Shown: positions 18,311 through 27,641 of the stretch, piece by piece
Numbering within the stretch: the first letter of the stretch is position 1
Layout of the letters: each line of letters opens with the position of its first letter
Source: CAWCBG01 sp963793845
Lineage (GTDB): Bacteria > Acidobacteriota > Terriglobia > Terriglobales > Acidobacteriaceae
Direction of reading: 5' to 3'
Assembly: GCA_963793845.1 (NCBI GenBank)
Contig: CAWCBG010000002.1
Location: forward strand, 744,001-808,000
Length of the DNA stretch: 64,000 nucleotides
Position numbers and translations under genes: made by a program
Notes under the pieces: model-generated
Databases searched by the model: none
What the model saw: only the letters and a program-made list of their open reading frames with translations
What the model was told of the DNA's origin: nothing

Positions 18311-20659
18311 ATGACCGCCATCTCTCCGATAACACGACTGGCTGTTCTTACTCTCCTCATTCTTAGTACCTCGCTTGCCCTGACCGCGCAGATGGTCGAT
18401 CCAGCGATCGATAAGCCGAACGAGCCGTTCTCTTATTACAGTCAGCCGACCGATGTGATCGGCGTGATGGACGCGCCCGCGGGTACCGAGGTCACGCCGG
18501 AAGGCTTTCTCTATACCGGCTTCGGCGAGCTCATGTTTTTTGCCGGAGCGCCGGAGATGCCGATTCGCCAGCGGGTGAAGACCCTGTTGCATGGCTACCT
18601 GCCGGTGGTTGAATACACCTATCAGCAGAAGGGCATCTCCTACCAGTTCACTATGTTTGCGGCCACGCTCGACGGCAAGCCGGAAGGCACGCTAGTGAAC
18701 TTCGTCCGTGTCACCATCAAGAATGAGAACGCCGCCAAGGCTACGGCGCAGTTTGCCGTGGGTGTCCGTTACCAGAACATGGTCAACGAATCCAACGGTG
18801 TTGGAGACAATCGCTTCAAGCGGCCGGCCACGCCGAAGCGGGTGGGCGAATACACGCAGATCGGTGCCGAGTTCAATCCCAAGTGGGTTTATGGCTTCGA
18901 CGGCAACGCCTTTCTGCGCGATGGGAAGGTGATGTACGTCTTTCCTGACTCGCCGAAGCCGAATCTTCGCCTCACATTGAAAGAGCCGTACAACTATGTG
19001 CCGGATCTTAAGCCGCGTGGGCTGCCGGTTTCCCGTAGCACGCCGGTCGGCATCGCGCACTATCAGCTTCCTTTGGCTGGGGGTGAGCAAACCCAGCTGG
19101 TCTTCAAGATGCCCTATGTGCCGATGGAAAGCGCCAGTCCGGAGCTGGCGAAACTCAAGGACGCGGGCTTCGATACCTATCTCAACAGCACGGTGAAATT
19201 CTGGGACGACCTGCTGGCCCGCGGTATCGACATCACAGTTCCGGAAGACAAGGTGAACGACACCTTCAAGGTGAATCTGATTTACGACTTGATCGCGCGC
19301 GACAAGATTGGCAATCAGTATGTGCAGACGGTGAACAAGTTTCACTATCACGCGTTCTGGCTGCGCGATTCGTCGTACATCATCCGCATGTATGACGTTT
19401 CTGGATATCACCAGTATGCGCAGCAAGATCTCGATTTCTTTGCCGGATGGCAGCTGCCGGACGGGAACTTCGTTTCGCAGGGCGGGCAGTTCGACGGCTG
19501 GGGCCAGACCCTGTGGGCCTATGGCGAGCATTACCGCATCACTCACGACAAGAAGTTTGCCCAGCAGGTCTATCCCTCGGTACAGCGCGCGGTGGCGTGG
19601 CTGCAGAAGGCGAGGGAGTCCGATCCCCTGCACCTGATGCCTGCGACGACGCCCGGCGACAACGAAGAAGTGACCGGCCACGTCACCGGCCACAACTTCT
19701 GGGCGCTGGGCGGCCTGAAGAACGCGATCATCCTGGCGCAGGCGGTCGGCAACGACGGCGACGCCAAGGCTTGGCAGCAGGAATATGACAGCTATCACGC
19801 GGCGCTGATAAAAGTCCTCGATGAGGTGACCAGCAAGACAGGCGGTTACATTCCTCCGGGACTCGAGGGGCAGCACGGGCAGGATTGGGGCAACATGATG
19901 GCGATCTATCCCGAGCCCATTCTGGAGCCTTTCGATTCGAAGGTGACCGCCACCTTGAAGGCGACTCGCGCCAAGTATGCCGAAGGCATCATGACCTATG
20001 GCGACGGCCGTTTTCTTCACCACTACATCACCATGAAGAACACCGATACCGAGATCATTCGTGGCGAGCAGCAGACGGCACTCGAAGAGCTGTACGCCAT
20101 GCTGGTGCACACCAGCTCGACGCATGCCGGCTTCGAGTACGCGATTCGTCCCTGGGGCACGCGCGACTTCGGACTGAACCTCTCACCGCACGGCTGGTTT
20201 GCCGCCAAGTTCCGCACCACCGTGCGCAACATGATGGTGCGCGAGCAGGGTAACGAACTGCACTTGATGTCGGTAATCTCTCCCGAATGGGTTCAGCCCG
20301 GCAAGAGCATTACGGTTCGCCGGGCGCCCACTAACTTCGGCGAGGTCAACTTCGAGTGGCAGGTGCCGCAGGAAGGCGAGAGCACGATCCGGCTCGACAA
20401 TCATCTGAACTATCGCCCGGAGAAACTCGTTCTGCACGTGCCATGGTTCCTGGAAGTGCAGGAAGCCACGGCCGACGGTAAGCCGGTCACGGCGTCGAAT
20501 GGAGCGCTCGAAATTCCGCTCGACACGAAGCAAGTCACGCTGCGCTGGAGCCACAAATCAGGGGCGCCGCAGATGAGCTATCAGAAGGCCGTGGACGACT
20601 ACAAGGCGGAGTATCGACGCCGTTACGACGAGTTCGTGCAGGCGGGCGCCCAGCCGTAA
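18311..20659 (+). CDS. Secreted six-hairpin (alpha/alpha)6 glycosidase-like protein
   Basis: 782 residues. From ATG 18311 the N-terminus has a signal peptide (ITRLAVLTLLILSTSLALTA). The N-terminal half is beta-rich. The region from about residue 310 (NLIYDLIARD..FHYHAFWLRDSSYIIRMYDV, LDFFAGWQLPDGNFVSQGGQ, FDGWGQTLWAYGEHYRIT) has the repeated Trp/Asp-rich helices of six-hairpin glycosidases, with WLRD as a probable substrate-binding Asp. The C-terminal part is a beta-sandwich. A polysaccharide- or glucan-degrading role is likely, but the GH family cannot be fixed. A shorter start here avoids 15 residues from the upstream intergenic DNA. Confidence 0.75.
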   Translation: MTAISPITRLAVLTLLILSTSLALTAQMVDPAIDKPNEPFSYYSQPTDVIGVMDAPAGTEVTPEGFLYTGFGELMFFAGAPEMPIRQRVKTLLHGYLPVVEYTYQQKGISYQFTMFAATLDGKPEGTLVNFVRVTIKNENAAKATAQFAVGVRYQNMVNESNGVGDNRFKRPATPKRVGEYTQIGAEFNPKWVYGFDGNAFLRDGKVMYVFPDSPKPNLRLTLKEPYNYVPDLKPRGLPVSRSTPVGIAHYQLPLAGGEQTQLVFKMPYVPMESASPELAKLKDAGFDTYLNSTVKFWDDLLARGIDITVPEDKVNDTFKVNLIYDLIARDKIGNQYVQTVNKFHYHAFWLRDSSYIIRMYDVSGYHQYAQQDLDFFAGWQLPDGNFVSQGGQFDGWGQTLWAYGEHYRITHDKKFAQQVYPSVQRAVAWLQKARESDPLHLMPATTPGDNEEVTGHVTGHNFWALGGLKNAIILAQAVGNDGDAKAWQQEYDSYHAALIKVLDEVTSKTGGYIPPGLEGQHGQDWGNMMAIYPEPILEPFDSKVTATLKATRAKYAEGIMTYGDGRFLHHYITMKNTDTEIIRGEQQTALEELYAMLVHTSSTHAGFEYAIRPWGTRDFGLNLSPHGWFAAKFRTTVRNMMVREQGNELHLMSVISPEWVQPGKSITVRRAPTNFGEVNFEWQVPQEGESTIRLDNHLNYRPEKLVLHVPWFLEVQEATADGKPVTASNGALEIPLDTKQVTLRWSHKSGAPQMSYQKAVDDYKAEYRRRYDEFVQAGAQP

Positions 20660-20686
20660 AGCCACAGGTACGCGAATCGCAGCAAC

Positions 20687-20709
20687 GAGGGGCACCCGAT
20701 TCGCCCCTC
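20687..20709 (+). terminator. Hairpin terminator between convergent genes
   Basis: GAGGGGC pairs with GCCCCTC, followed by TTCCGTTT. An overlapping alternative pairing, GCGAATCG (20672-20679) with CGATTCGC (20697-20704), would exclude it. It sits between the glycosidase-like gene and the convergent peptidase gene. Confidence 0.6.
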
Positions 20710-20733
20710 TTCCGTTTGTCGCAGCCTTTCTGG

Positions 20734-22470
20734 TTACTGCCGGTGAGAAGCGTCGGCCTGCGGCGCGATCCGATCGGCGGTGGTGAAGATCGGTTCGATG
20801 TCTACGGGAACATCGCCAAGGCTATCGAGCGCCTTCTGGAACTCAGGACGAATCACGCCCAGTGTGTCCAGCATCTTTTTCGCGCCGTCGTAGTTGCCTT
20901 CGGCTTCCACCGTCAGCAGGTCATGCGTGAGATCGCGAACCGCAGGCTTGATCTTCAAATAGTTGACCGAGAAAGTACCGTCCTTGTGGGCGACGAAGCC
21001 TCCCTTGTCGAGCAGATAGTTCACCTGCATCGCCATGCCTTTGCCGTGGGCATCGTTCAGGCCGAATCGCAGGCTGCGGAACGAAGACGCGAGATACGTG
21101 GTGTACAGCCGCTTCTCGGACTGCGTGCCCGGCGTGAGCAGTCCGGTCAAGCCCATCTCCTTGACATGATCGAGCATGTACTGCAGGGCGAACAGTCCCG
21201 TCGCATCGGCCTTGGCCTCTTCAATCGCGCTATACAGCTCCTTTAGCTGCTCGCGCGGGGTCGTGCTTTTGCCGTTCACCGTAATCTGGTGCGGCCCCAG
21301 GCCGTGACACAGCTCGTGGGTCAGGATGTGCGTGAAGAACAGATCGAAGTTCACATCGGCCTGGTCGCTCTTCGCCAAAACGTGCTGTGAAATCGGAATC
21401 AGCGTCTTATCGAACTTGGCCTGCTGGATGTTCTTCAGCATCACCCGCTTGCTGCCCTTCTGCTGGATGACGCGCTCGTCATTGGGCAGGTTATAGGCTG
21501 CAGTCTGTACGCCATGATTGCCGTCGCCGGCGCTGATGACTTCATCCACCACGCGAATCGGCGCCTGGGCGCCCAGCTTGGGATTGCGATACTTCGGATC
21601 GATCGGCAGATTGTCTTCGATCTGCTGCAGATTTTTGGAGAAGGCCCCGAGCTTCGCGCTCTCCTTCTCATCGCGAAGGTTCACATAGGCCTCGTACGAG
21701 GCTTTGTAGCCGAACAGTTCGTCGTTGTAGGTCTCGTAGGGGCCGATGGTGATATCGAGAGGCGCGTCAAGGTCCATCCAGGCTAGGTCGCTCTCGTAGT
21801 AATCATTCGACAGAAAGGCATCGGCGCGGGTCGTGAGGAAGTACTTCAGCGTCGCATTGTCGGTCAGCATGGCCGCCTCGCGCAGCAGTTGCGCTGCGCG
21901 TTGCAGATTCGCCTTGTAGGCCTCGCTGAACGGCACAATCTTGAAGCCGCTCTTGCCGTCAGACTCAATCACGGTGAAAAAGCCGGTAGCCTGTTTCTGC
22001 TCGGAATCGGGCAGCGTCTTGAGCCAGCTCTCAAATTCGGTCTTGGTCATGGTCTCGGGGTAGAAGTTCGCGCCGGGCAGCTTATGTTCGGGCACACCGG
22101 GAAGGAACGCCGTATCGCCGTCCAGCGCTGACCACGGGCCTTTGTTGATCCAGAAGTAGTGCAGTCGAGCTTTGCCGAGGGGTGTCGTCTCTTTCTGAAG
22201 CTGCGCATAGAGCGCGTGATCGCCGCTCCAGTACTGCGTCATGAAGATATCGTCGATGATGCGGGCCGCTTCCACCAGCTTGACCAGCGCCTTACGATCA
22301 CCTTCGGACAGGCCGCTGAGGTCGACATTCATTGCGGTGGGCGCGAAGCGAGCGGTCATCTTTTGCAGTTGTGCAAGGTCGGGGACTTTGGTCGCAAGTT
22401 GGGTATCGGCTGCTATGAGCATAAGGCTACTCGCTGTGCTGAAGAATATGAGAAGAATGGCGCATTTCAT
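20734..22470 (-). CDS. Exported M49-like (dipeptidyl-peptidase III family) metallopeptidase
   Basis: 578 residues from ATG 22470, which has GGAGAG upstream and a signal peptide (MKCAILLIFFSTASSLMLIA). The zinc site is HELCH at about 385-389 in LTHELCHGLGPH. The glutamate ligand is in AIEEAKADATGL about 30 residues later, matching the EE-x-(K/R)-A-(D/E) second motif of dipeptidyl-peptidase III. Classical M49 enzymes have HEXXGH with an extra residue. This bacterial branch has plain HEXXH. The substrate is unknown. The long upstream open frame overlaps the divergent surA-like gene and is not real. Confidence 0.8.
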   Translation of the reverse strand: MKCAILLIFFSTASSLMLIAADTQLATKVPDLAQLQKMTARFAPTAMNVDLSGLSEGDRKALVKLVEAARIIDDIFMTQYWSGDHALYAQLQKETTPLGKARLHYFWINKGPWSALDGDTAFLPGVPEHKLPGANFYPETMTKTEFESWLKTLPDSEQKQATGFFTVIESDGKSGFKIVPFSEAYKANLQRAAQLLREAAMLTDNATLKYFLTTRADAFLSNDYYESDLAWMDLDAPLDITIGPYETYNDELFGYKASYEAYVNLRDEKESAKLGAFSKNLQQIEDNLPIDPKYRNPKLGAQAPIRVVDEVISAGDGNHGVQTAAYNLPNDERVIQQKGSKRVMLKNIQQAKFDKTLIPISQHVLAKSDQADVNFDLFFTHILTHELCHGLGPHQITVNGKSTTPREQLKELYSAIEEAKADATGLFALQYMLDHVKEMGLTGLLTPGTQSEKRLYTTYLASSFRSLRFGLNDAHGKGMAMQVNYLLDKGGFVAHKDGTFSVNYLKIKPAVRDLTHDLLTVEAEGNYDGAKKMLDTLGVIRPEFQKALDSLGDVPVDIEPIFTTADRIAPQADASHRQ

Positions 22471-22645
22471 AAGAGCTCTCCGGTTCCGGTGAGGCGACGT
22501 ACAAACCTGCCATGATACCGTGGAAGCTTGTGCAGTGGCAGTGTCGCAGCGGCGCAGCTCGAATCCATTGAGCAAAGGCGATAGAATAGACCAACGAGTA
22601 AACAGGCGGCATTTTCCCGGTTTGGCCGTTGTGATCAGGTTATTC

Positions 22646-23806
22646 ATGAAGAATTTTTCTTTCGTTTTTCTTGCCGCATTCCTGGGAGCAACTGCGCTCG
22701 CAGGGCAGCAGATGCCTAACCCGCTGGCGCAAACCACTCCTCTTCCGGCAAATGAAACGGTGGTCGAGGAGATCATTGCGCGCATCAACAACAGCATCGT
22801 GACCCAAGCCGACCTGCGCAAGGCGCGCGAGCAACTGATCTCCGACATGCACCAGCAGGATCCGAATACCACCGACCAGCAGATCAAACAGCATGAGTCC
22901 GATCTGTTGCGCGACCTGATCGACCAGCAACTGCTGCTGCAAAAAGGCGAATCGCTGAATATATCGGCTGACACCGAGGTCATCAAGCGGCTGGACGACA
23001 TCCGCAAGCAGATGCACGCCAATTCCCTGGAAGACGTAGAGAAGGCGGCGGTGGCCCAGGGAGTCTCGTTCGAGGAATTTAAGCAAAACCTCAAGAACAG
23101 CATCATCACCCAGCGCGTCATCGGAGACGAGGTCGGCAGCCACATCAATGTGACCCAGCAGGAAATTCAGGAGTTCTACGACGCGCACAAGGCGCAATTG
23201 GACCGCCCGGAGCAGGTACGATTGAGCGAAATCCTCGTCTCGACCCAGAGTCCCGCAGAGAAAGCCGCTGCCGGCGCCGCTGCCGCGCTTCCGGAAACAC
23301 CCAGTCCGGAAGTGGTCGCCAAGGCCCAGGCCAAAGCCGGCGAGATCTACAAGAAGTTGCAGGGCGGGGCCAAGTTCGACGAGCTTGCCAAGCAGTTTTC
23401 CGATGGCCCGACCTCGGCCAATGGCGGCGACCTGGAATACTTCAAGCGCGGAACTTTATCCAAGGAACTGGAGCAGCAGGTCTTCGGTATGAAGGCCGGG
23501 CAGTACACCGAGCCGGTCCGCACGAACCAGGGGTTTGTGATTCTGGAAGTGACCGAGTACCAGGCGGCTGGAGTTCCTCCGTTGAAAGACGTGCAGGACA
23601 TGATCCGGCAACAGGTGTACATGCAGAAGATGCAGCCGGCGCTGCGTGAGTACCTCACTAAGCTGCGCGAAGACGCCTACATCGACATCAAGCCAGGCTA
23701 TGTGGACACTGGCGCGAGCCCGAATGAAACCAAGCCGATCTACACCACCGCAGCCGAACAGAACGCCAAGAAGCTCAAGAAGAAGAAGAAACTGGGGATT
23801 TTCTAG
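22646..23806 (+). CDS. SurA-like periplasmic peptidyl-prolyl isomerase/chaperone
   Basis: 386 residues. A signal peptide MKNFSFVFLAAFLGATALAG starts at ATG 22646. The SurA N-terminal domain follows (VVEEIIARINNSIVTQADLR, then a charged helical region). A single parvulin domain occupies about residues 190-320 (LSEILVSTQSPAEK, FDELAKQFSDGPTSANGGDL, QGFVILEVTEY). It should assist outer-membrane protein folding. The C-terminus ends in a lysine-rich tail (NAKKLKKKKKLGIF). It is divergent from the peptidase gene, with 175 bases between the starts. Confidence 0.87.
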   Translation: MKNFSFVFLAAFLGATALAGQQMPNPLAQTTPLPANETVVEEIIARINNSIVTQADLRKAREQLISDMHQQDPNTTDQQIKQHESDLLRDLIDQQLLLQKGESLNISADTEVIKRLDDIRKQMHANSLEDVEKAAVAQGVSFEEFKQNLKNSIITQRVIGDEVGSHINVTQQEIQEFYDAHKAQLDRPEQVRLSEILVSTQSPAEKAAAGAAAALPETPSPEVVAKAQAKAGEIYKKLQGGAKFDELAKQFSDGPTSANGGDLEYFKRGTLSKELEQQVFGMKAGQYTEPVRTNQGFVILEVTEYQAAGVPPLKDVQDMIRQQVYMQKMQPALREYLTKLREDAYIDIKPGYVDTGASPNETKPIYTTAAEQNAKKLKKKKKLGIF

Positions 23807-23953
23807 TTCGACTGCCATTTCGCCTGCAAGGTTTGCCCGGTCGGAATCCGATTCGTCGAGATGCCCGACAACCACCCTTGCGGCTCGGATGTTTTTCTTC
23901 GAGACAATCCACAAGCCTTCTGCGATACCATGAAGCTATAACCACGTCCGCTC

Positions 23954-25147
23954 ATGAAGAACTTTTACATCCGCGATTGCTCGCAGCAGGAAAACCAGAC
24001 CATCACCTCGTTCTTCGTCGTTGCCTTGAAACAGGTGAAGTCGAAGAAGAATGGTGAACTCTACCTGTCGCTCATACTGGCCGACCGCAGTGGACAGCTG
24101 CAGGCGAACATGTGGGAGAACGTCTCCGAGTCCGTCAACGCCTTCGACCAGGATGATTTCGTCAAGGTGAAGGGCCTTGTCCAGAATTACAAGGGCCGGT
24201 GGCAAATCACGGTTCACAAGATCCGTAGGCTGGGCGATACCGAGGTCGATTACTCCGACTATCTGCCCAAAACTACCAAGGACATCGATCAACTCTGGAA
24301 GACGCTCAGCGACTTTGTCGAGAGCTTTGAGAATCCATGGCTGAAGTCGCTGCTGAAGGAGTTCATGGCCGACGATTCGATCATGACCGCCTACCGCTGC
24401 GCCCCGGCCGCCAAGACCCTGCACCACGCCTTTGTGGGCGGCCTGCTCGACCACGTGGTGTCCCTGTTCACCGTCTGCGATCTGGCGGCCCGCAACTATC
24501 CGCAAGTGAATCGCGACCTGCTGCTGACCGGGGCCTTCCTCCACGACATCGGCAAGGTGCATGAGCTGGCCTACCAACGCTCCATCAGTTACACCACCGA
24601 AGGTCAGCTGCTGGGACACATGATCATCGAGCTGGAAATGCTGCACGAGAAGCTCGGCCGCTTGCCCGGGTTTCCAGGCGAGCTAAAGATCCTGATCGAG
24701 CACATGATCATCAGCCATCACGGCCAATACGAGTTCGGCTCGCCCAAGCTGCCCATGTTTCCCGAGGCGCTCATGCTGCACTATATGGACGACCTCGACT
24801 CGAAGATGGAGGCCATGCGGGCCCAGTTCGAACGCGAAGGCGATCTGGACAGTGCCTGGACCAGCTACAATCCGTCGCTGGCACGGCCCTTGCTGAATAC
24901 CAGGAAGTTTTTGGAGAAGGGGCTGGCAGCCTACCGCGAAGTGGAGCCGGTGCGGACACCGTCCGAGGCAGCAACTTCGGAGACCGTCGAGCCCGCCCCT
25001 GCGGTCGAGACCGACGTAGCGGAGGTTGAGGCCGTGAGCGTGCCCGAGGCGGATACGGTGGCGGCAGGCGCCGGCAAACCAGAATCTCCGCTGGATGCGT
25101 TGCAGCGCAAGTTCGCCTCCCACAAGGTGACGCCAACTTCCAATTAG
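23954..25147 (+). CDS. OB-fold/HD-domain 3'-5' exoribonuclease (YhaM-like)
   Basis: 397 residues. An N-terminal OB fold (about 15-95: ITSFFVVALKQVKSKKNGEL, SGQLQANMWENV, DFVKVKGLVQNYKGRWQITV) precedes an HD domain (KTLHHAFVGGLLDHVVSLF, LLTGAFLHDIGKVHEL, ILIEHMIISHHG). The architecture and the HD dyad in LHDIGK match YhaM, which trims RNA and single-stranded DNA from the 3' end. The last 80 residues are a Glu/Val/Pro-rich low-complexity tail not present in YhaM. Confidence 0.87.
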   Translation: MKNFYIRDCSQQENQTITSFFVVALKQVKSKKNGELYLSLILADRSGQLQANMWENVSESVNAFDQDDFVKVKGLVQNYKGRWQITVHKIRRLGDTEVDYSDYLPKTTKDIDQLWKTLSDFVESFENPWLKSLLKEFMADDSIMTAYRCAPAAKTLHHAFVGGLLDHVVSLFTVCDLAARNYPQVNRDLLLTGAFLHDIGKVHELAYQRSISYTTEGQLLGHMIIELEMLHEKLGRLPGFPGELKILIEHMIISHHGQYEFGSPKLPMFPEALMLHYMDDLDSKMEAMRAQFEREGDLDSAWTSYNPSLARPLLNTRKFLEKGLAAYREVEPVRTPSEAATSETVEPAPAVETDVAEVEAVSVPEADTVAAGAGKPESPLDALQRKFASHKVTPTSN

Positions 25148-25175
25148 GTTGCGAGGCGGATCGGGGTCGCGGGCC

Positions 25176-25742
25176 ATGAAAGGCAGTTCGAAAACCATGC
25201 CGGATATCGGTGCGATTTATATTGACGAAGCCTTCCGCAGCTTGCGCGGTCACAAGCATCTGGCCGATGACGCTATCGCGCAGCTCGACGATCAGCAGTT
25301 CTTCGCTATTCCTGATCCCGAGTCGAACAGCGTCGCCACCATCGTGAAACATATGGCCGGCAACATGCGTTCGCGCTTCACCGACTTTCTCACCAGCGAC
25401 GGCGAGAAGCCCGACCGCAATCGCGATCAGGAATTCATCACTCATTCTGCCGCCAAGCGGGAGGATGTGCTGCGCCGCTGGGAGCAGTACTGGCAGCTGG
25501 TGTTCGAGACGCTCAACTCACTGCAGCCGGAAGACCTGACGCGGACGGTTACTATTCGTGGCGAACCGCATTCGGTCTTGCAGGCCATCAATCGCCAGGT
25601 CGCGCACTACGCTTACCACGTCGGACAGATCGCTTTCCTTGCGAAACACTGGAAAGGCGCGGACTGGAAGACCCTCAGCGTGGCCAAAGGCAAGAGCGAG
25701 CAGTTCAACGCCAAGATGCTGGTGAAGCGGCAAAAGGAATAG
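25176..25742 (+). CDS. DUF1572 (DinB-like) protein
   Basis: 188 residues from ATG 25176. Other in-frame starts are TTG 25149 and ATG 25197. The DinB/DUF1572 four-helix pattern is clear: DPESNSVATIVKHMAGNMRS, the DGEKPDRNRDQEF loop and INRQVAHYAYHVGQIAFLAK. H in VKHMAGN and the HYAYHVGQ histidines are candidate metal ligands. Members are probably thiol-dependent transferases, but the substrate is unknown. It follows the OB/HD gene by 28 bases and could be cotranscribed. Confidence 0.85.
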   Translation: MKGSSKTMPDIGAIYIDEAFRSLRGHKHLADDAIAQLDDQQFFAIPDPESNSVATIVKHMAGNMRSRFTDFLTSDGEKPDRNRDQEFITHSAAKREDVLRRWEQYWQLVFETLNSLQPEDLTRTVTIRGEPHSVLQAINRQVAHYAYHVGQIAFLAKHWKGADWKTLSVAKGKSEQFNAKMLVKRQKE

Positions 25743-25766
25743 TCCGTTAGCCCAGTCTCGCTACGA

Positions 25767-25818
25767 TGTCATGCTGAGTGGAGGTGGCGTTTCGCCACCG
25801 CAGTCGAAGCACCCCTAT
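25767..25818. repeat. CATGCTGAG...AGTCGAAGCACCCCTA intergenic repeat
   Basis: TGTCATGCTGAGTGGAGG, then a GGTGGCG-TTT-CGCCACC hairpin, then CAGTCGAAGCACCCCTAT. See the copy at 18151. It lies between two convergent genes. Confidence 0.75.
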
Positions 25819-25889
25819 GGCTGGTGAAATCCTGATTGTGCCAATTTCCACCGAAATTGTACTAGAGAGTTATCAGTGTTTGAAGCGTT

Positions 25890-27395
25890 CTATCCCTTCG
25901 TTCCCATCGCGTACAGATACTGGACATAGGATCGAGCCGCGCCGTCGATGCCCTGCACTTTCGGGTTCGCCGAATCGATCACGTAATACTCATCCGGAGC
26001 GTGCGCCCCGTTGCCGTGTCCGAGGCCGAAGTGCCCGGCCGGCAGATGCAGCGGGTCGCCAGTGAACACGTATCCCGGCCACGATCCGGCCAGCCGTGGC
26101 AGAAGAATCGGATCGATGTCCCACTCTTTGTAGACGGCAATCTGTTGCTGGATGAGCGGCGAGTCGCCTGAGGTACTGGTCGGGTCGTAGCCGCCCGTCA
26201 TATTCACCTCGATGTCGCCGAAGCCCTTGTTCTTGAGGTGAGCCTTCAAGGCTGCCAACGCTTCGGCTGCGGTCATATCCGGCACCAGGCGAAGATCCAT
26301 CTTGGCGACCGCCTTGTGCGGAAGGATGGTTTTGCCGCCCGGTCCCGTGTATCCACCCACCAGGCCTTCGATGTTCACCGTCGGATCCGCCACCAGCATT
26401 TCCAGCGCCTGCTGCCAGTCGGCGTCGTGTACCCACACCTTCACGCCCAGCTGCTGCTTGGCGACACTTTCATTGAGACGGCTGGCAGCGGTGGCCACCA
26501 TCTTTTTCTCGGCTGCGGAGATAGGCCGCGCCTTGTTGGCGTAGTTGGCGATCGCCGGAGTATTGCCATCGGGAGACACCAGCGTTGCCAAGGCGAGCAC
26601 CAGATGCCACGCGGGACTGTCGACGCGCGCCTTGTTGCTGGAGTGAATGTCTTTGGTGGGCCCGCGCCCCCACTTCTCGCCACTCGATACCAGTTCCAGC
26701 TCCACCACGCCCTTGGCGCCGAGCGTCACAGTAACCATGCCATCAGGCCCCTGTGCTGCGAAGGGCATGAACACTCCATCGCACTTCTTCAGCGCAGTCA
26801 GTACTTCGGGACGGCGCACAACCTGCGGAAAGTGCGGCGAGCCGATTTCTTCCTCTCCCTCGGCAACGAAGACCAGGTTGACCGGCAGCTTCTTGCCCGC
26901 TCCTCGCATGGCGTGCAATGCGGCGAGAAATGTCGACTCGGGCCCTTTCTGGTTCACCGCGCCTCGTCCGATGACTACCTTGCCGAGTCCGGGCTTATCG
27001 ACCAACGCGGCTTCAAATGGAGGCGACGACCACTCGGCCGGATCCGCCTGCTTCACGTCGTACATGAAGTAGAGCCCGACGGTGCGCGGCGCGCCGGCAT
27101 CGAGCGTGGCAAAGACGCCCGGCTGGCCATCGGTAGGAATTTGGGTCACACCGGAGAAGCCCGCATCCTTCAGCAGGTCCATCATCATGGTGCAACCCTG
27201 CTGCATGCCGCGATTCTCCGCCGCAATCGATGGCTGCCGTATCCACGCTTGCAGGCGCTGTACCGATTCGTCATGCCGCTTGGTGATCTCGGTCCACACC
27301 ACGTTGAGGTCCTGCTGTTCGGCCCACGACAGCCGCGGCAAAGCCATCGCCGCAGCACTGACTGCTGCACCCTGAAGGAAGTCACGTCGGTTCAT
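25890..27395 (-). CDS. Tat-exported M20-family peptidase homologue with altered metal ligands
   Basis: 501 residues. The start MNRRDFLQGAAVSAAAMALP is a twin-arginine signal. The body follows the M20 plan: catalytic domain, a dimerisation insert around residues 215-375, then the return of the catalytic domain. The usual first ligand motif GHxDVxP reads YFMYDVKQAD (His replaced by Met). The bridging Asp of GRGxxDDKG reads GRGAVNQKGP (Asp to Asn). The EE pair (EGEEEIGSP) and the late His (GHGNGAHAPDEYY) remain. The di-zinc centre may therefore be altered or single-metal. It may hydrolyse peptides or act as a binding protein. Confidence 0.8.
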   Translation of the reverse strand: MNRRDFLQGAAVSAAAMALPRLSWAEQQDLNVVWTEITKRHDESVQRLQAWIRQPSIAAENRGMQQGCTMMMDLLKDAGFSGVTQIPTDGQPGVFATLDAGAPRTVGLYFMYDVKQADPAEWSSPPFEAALVDKPGLGKVVIGRGAVNQKGPESTFLAALHAMRGAGKKLPVNLVFVAEGEEEIGSPHFPQVVRRPEVLTALKKCDGVFMPFAAQGPDGMVTVTLGAKGVVELELVSSGEKWGRGPTKDIHSSNKARVDSPAWHLVLALATLVSPDGNTPAIANYANKARPISAAEKKMVATAASRLNESVAKQQLGVKVWVHDADWQQALEMLVADPTVNIEGLVGGYTGPGGKTILPHKAVAKMDLRLVPDMTAAEALAALKAHLKNKGFGDIEVNMTGGYDPTSTSGDSPLIQQQIAVYKEWDIDPILLPRLAGSWPGYVFTGDPLHLPAGHFGLGHGNGAHAPDEYYVIDSANPKVQGIDGAARSYVQYLYAMGTKG

Positions 27396-27641
27396 GGAGT
27401 GGAACGATAAATGGCAAGAAGCATTCTGTCCAGAGAATCGGACAATGCGAGCTGAAGAAGCTTAGCGCTAGTCACAACGCGCGAGAGACTGCATGGTCAA
27501 ACGTGACGCACTTGAGTCTGTGATGCGGACACTCGCGTCCGCACACCTTCGCCATGCTAGAATTGCGGGTTTGCCCACCACTTTCACTTCTTGCTGGGCT
27601 GACGTATCGCCGCGCGGTTGGGCGGCCTACGAGCTATCTTC

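Noticed and set aside
18692..20125. 477-codon frame antisense to the glycosidase-like gene
   Set aside because: Same artefact. The plus-strand gene has signal peptide and domain features.
22471..23148. Extended start for the M49-like gene, adding 226 residues
   Set aside because: The extension is antisense to the surA-like gene, whereas ATG 22470 has a ribosome site and signal peptide.
26238..27410. 390-codon frame antisense to the M20-like gene
   Set aside because: No protein features; shadow of the minus-strand gene.
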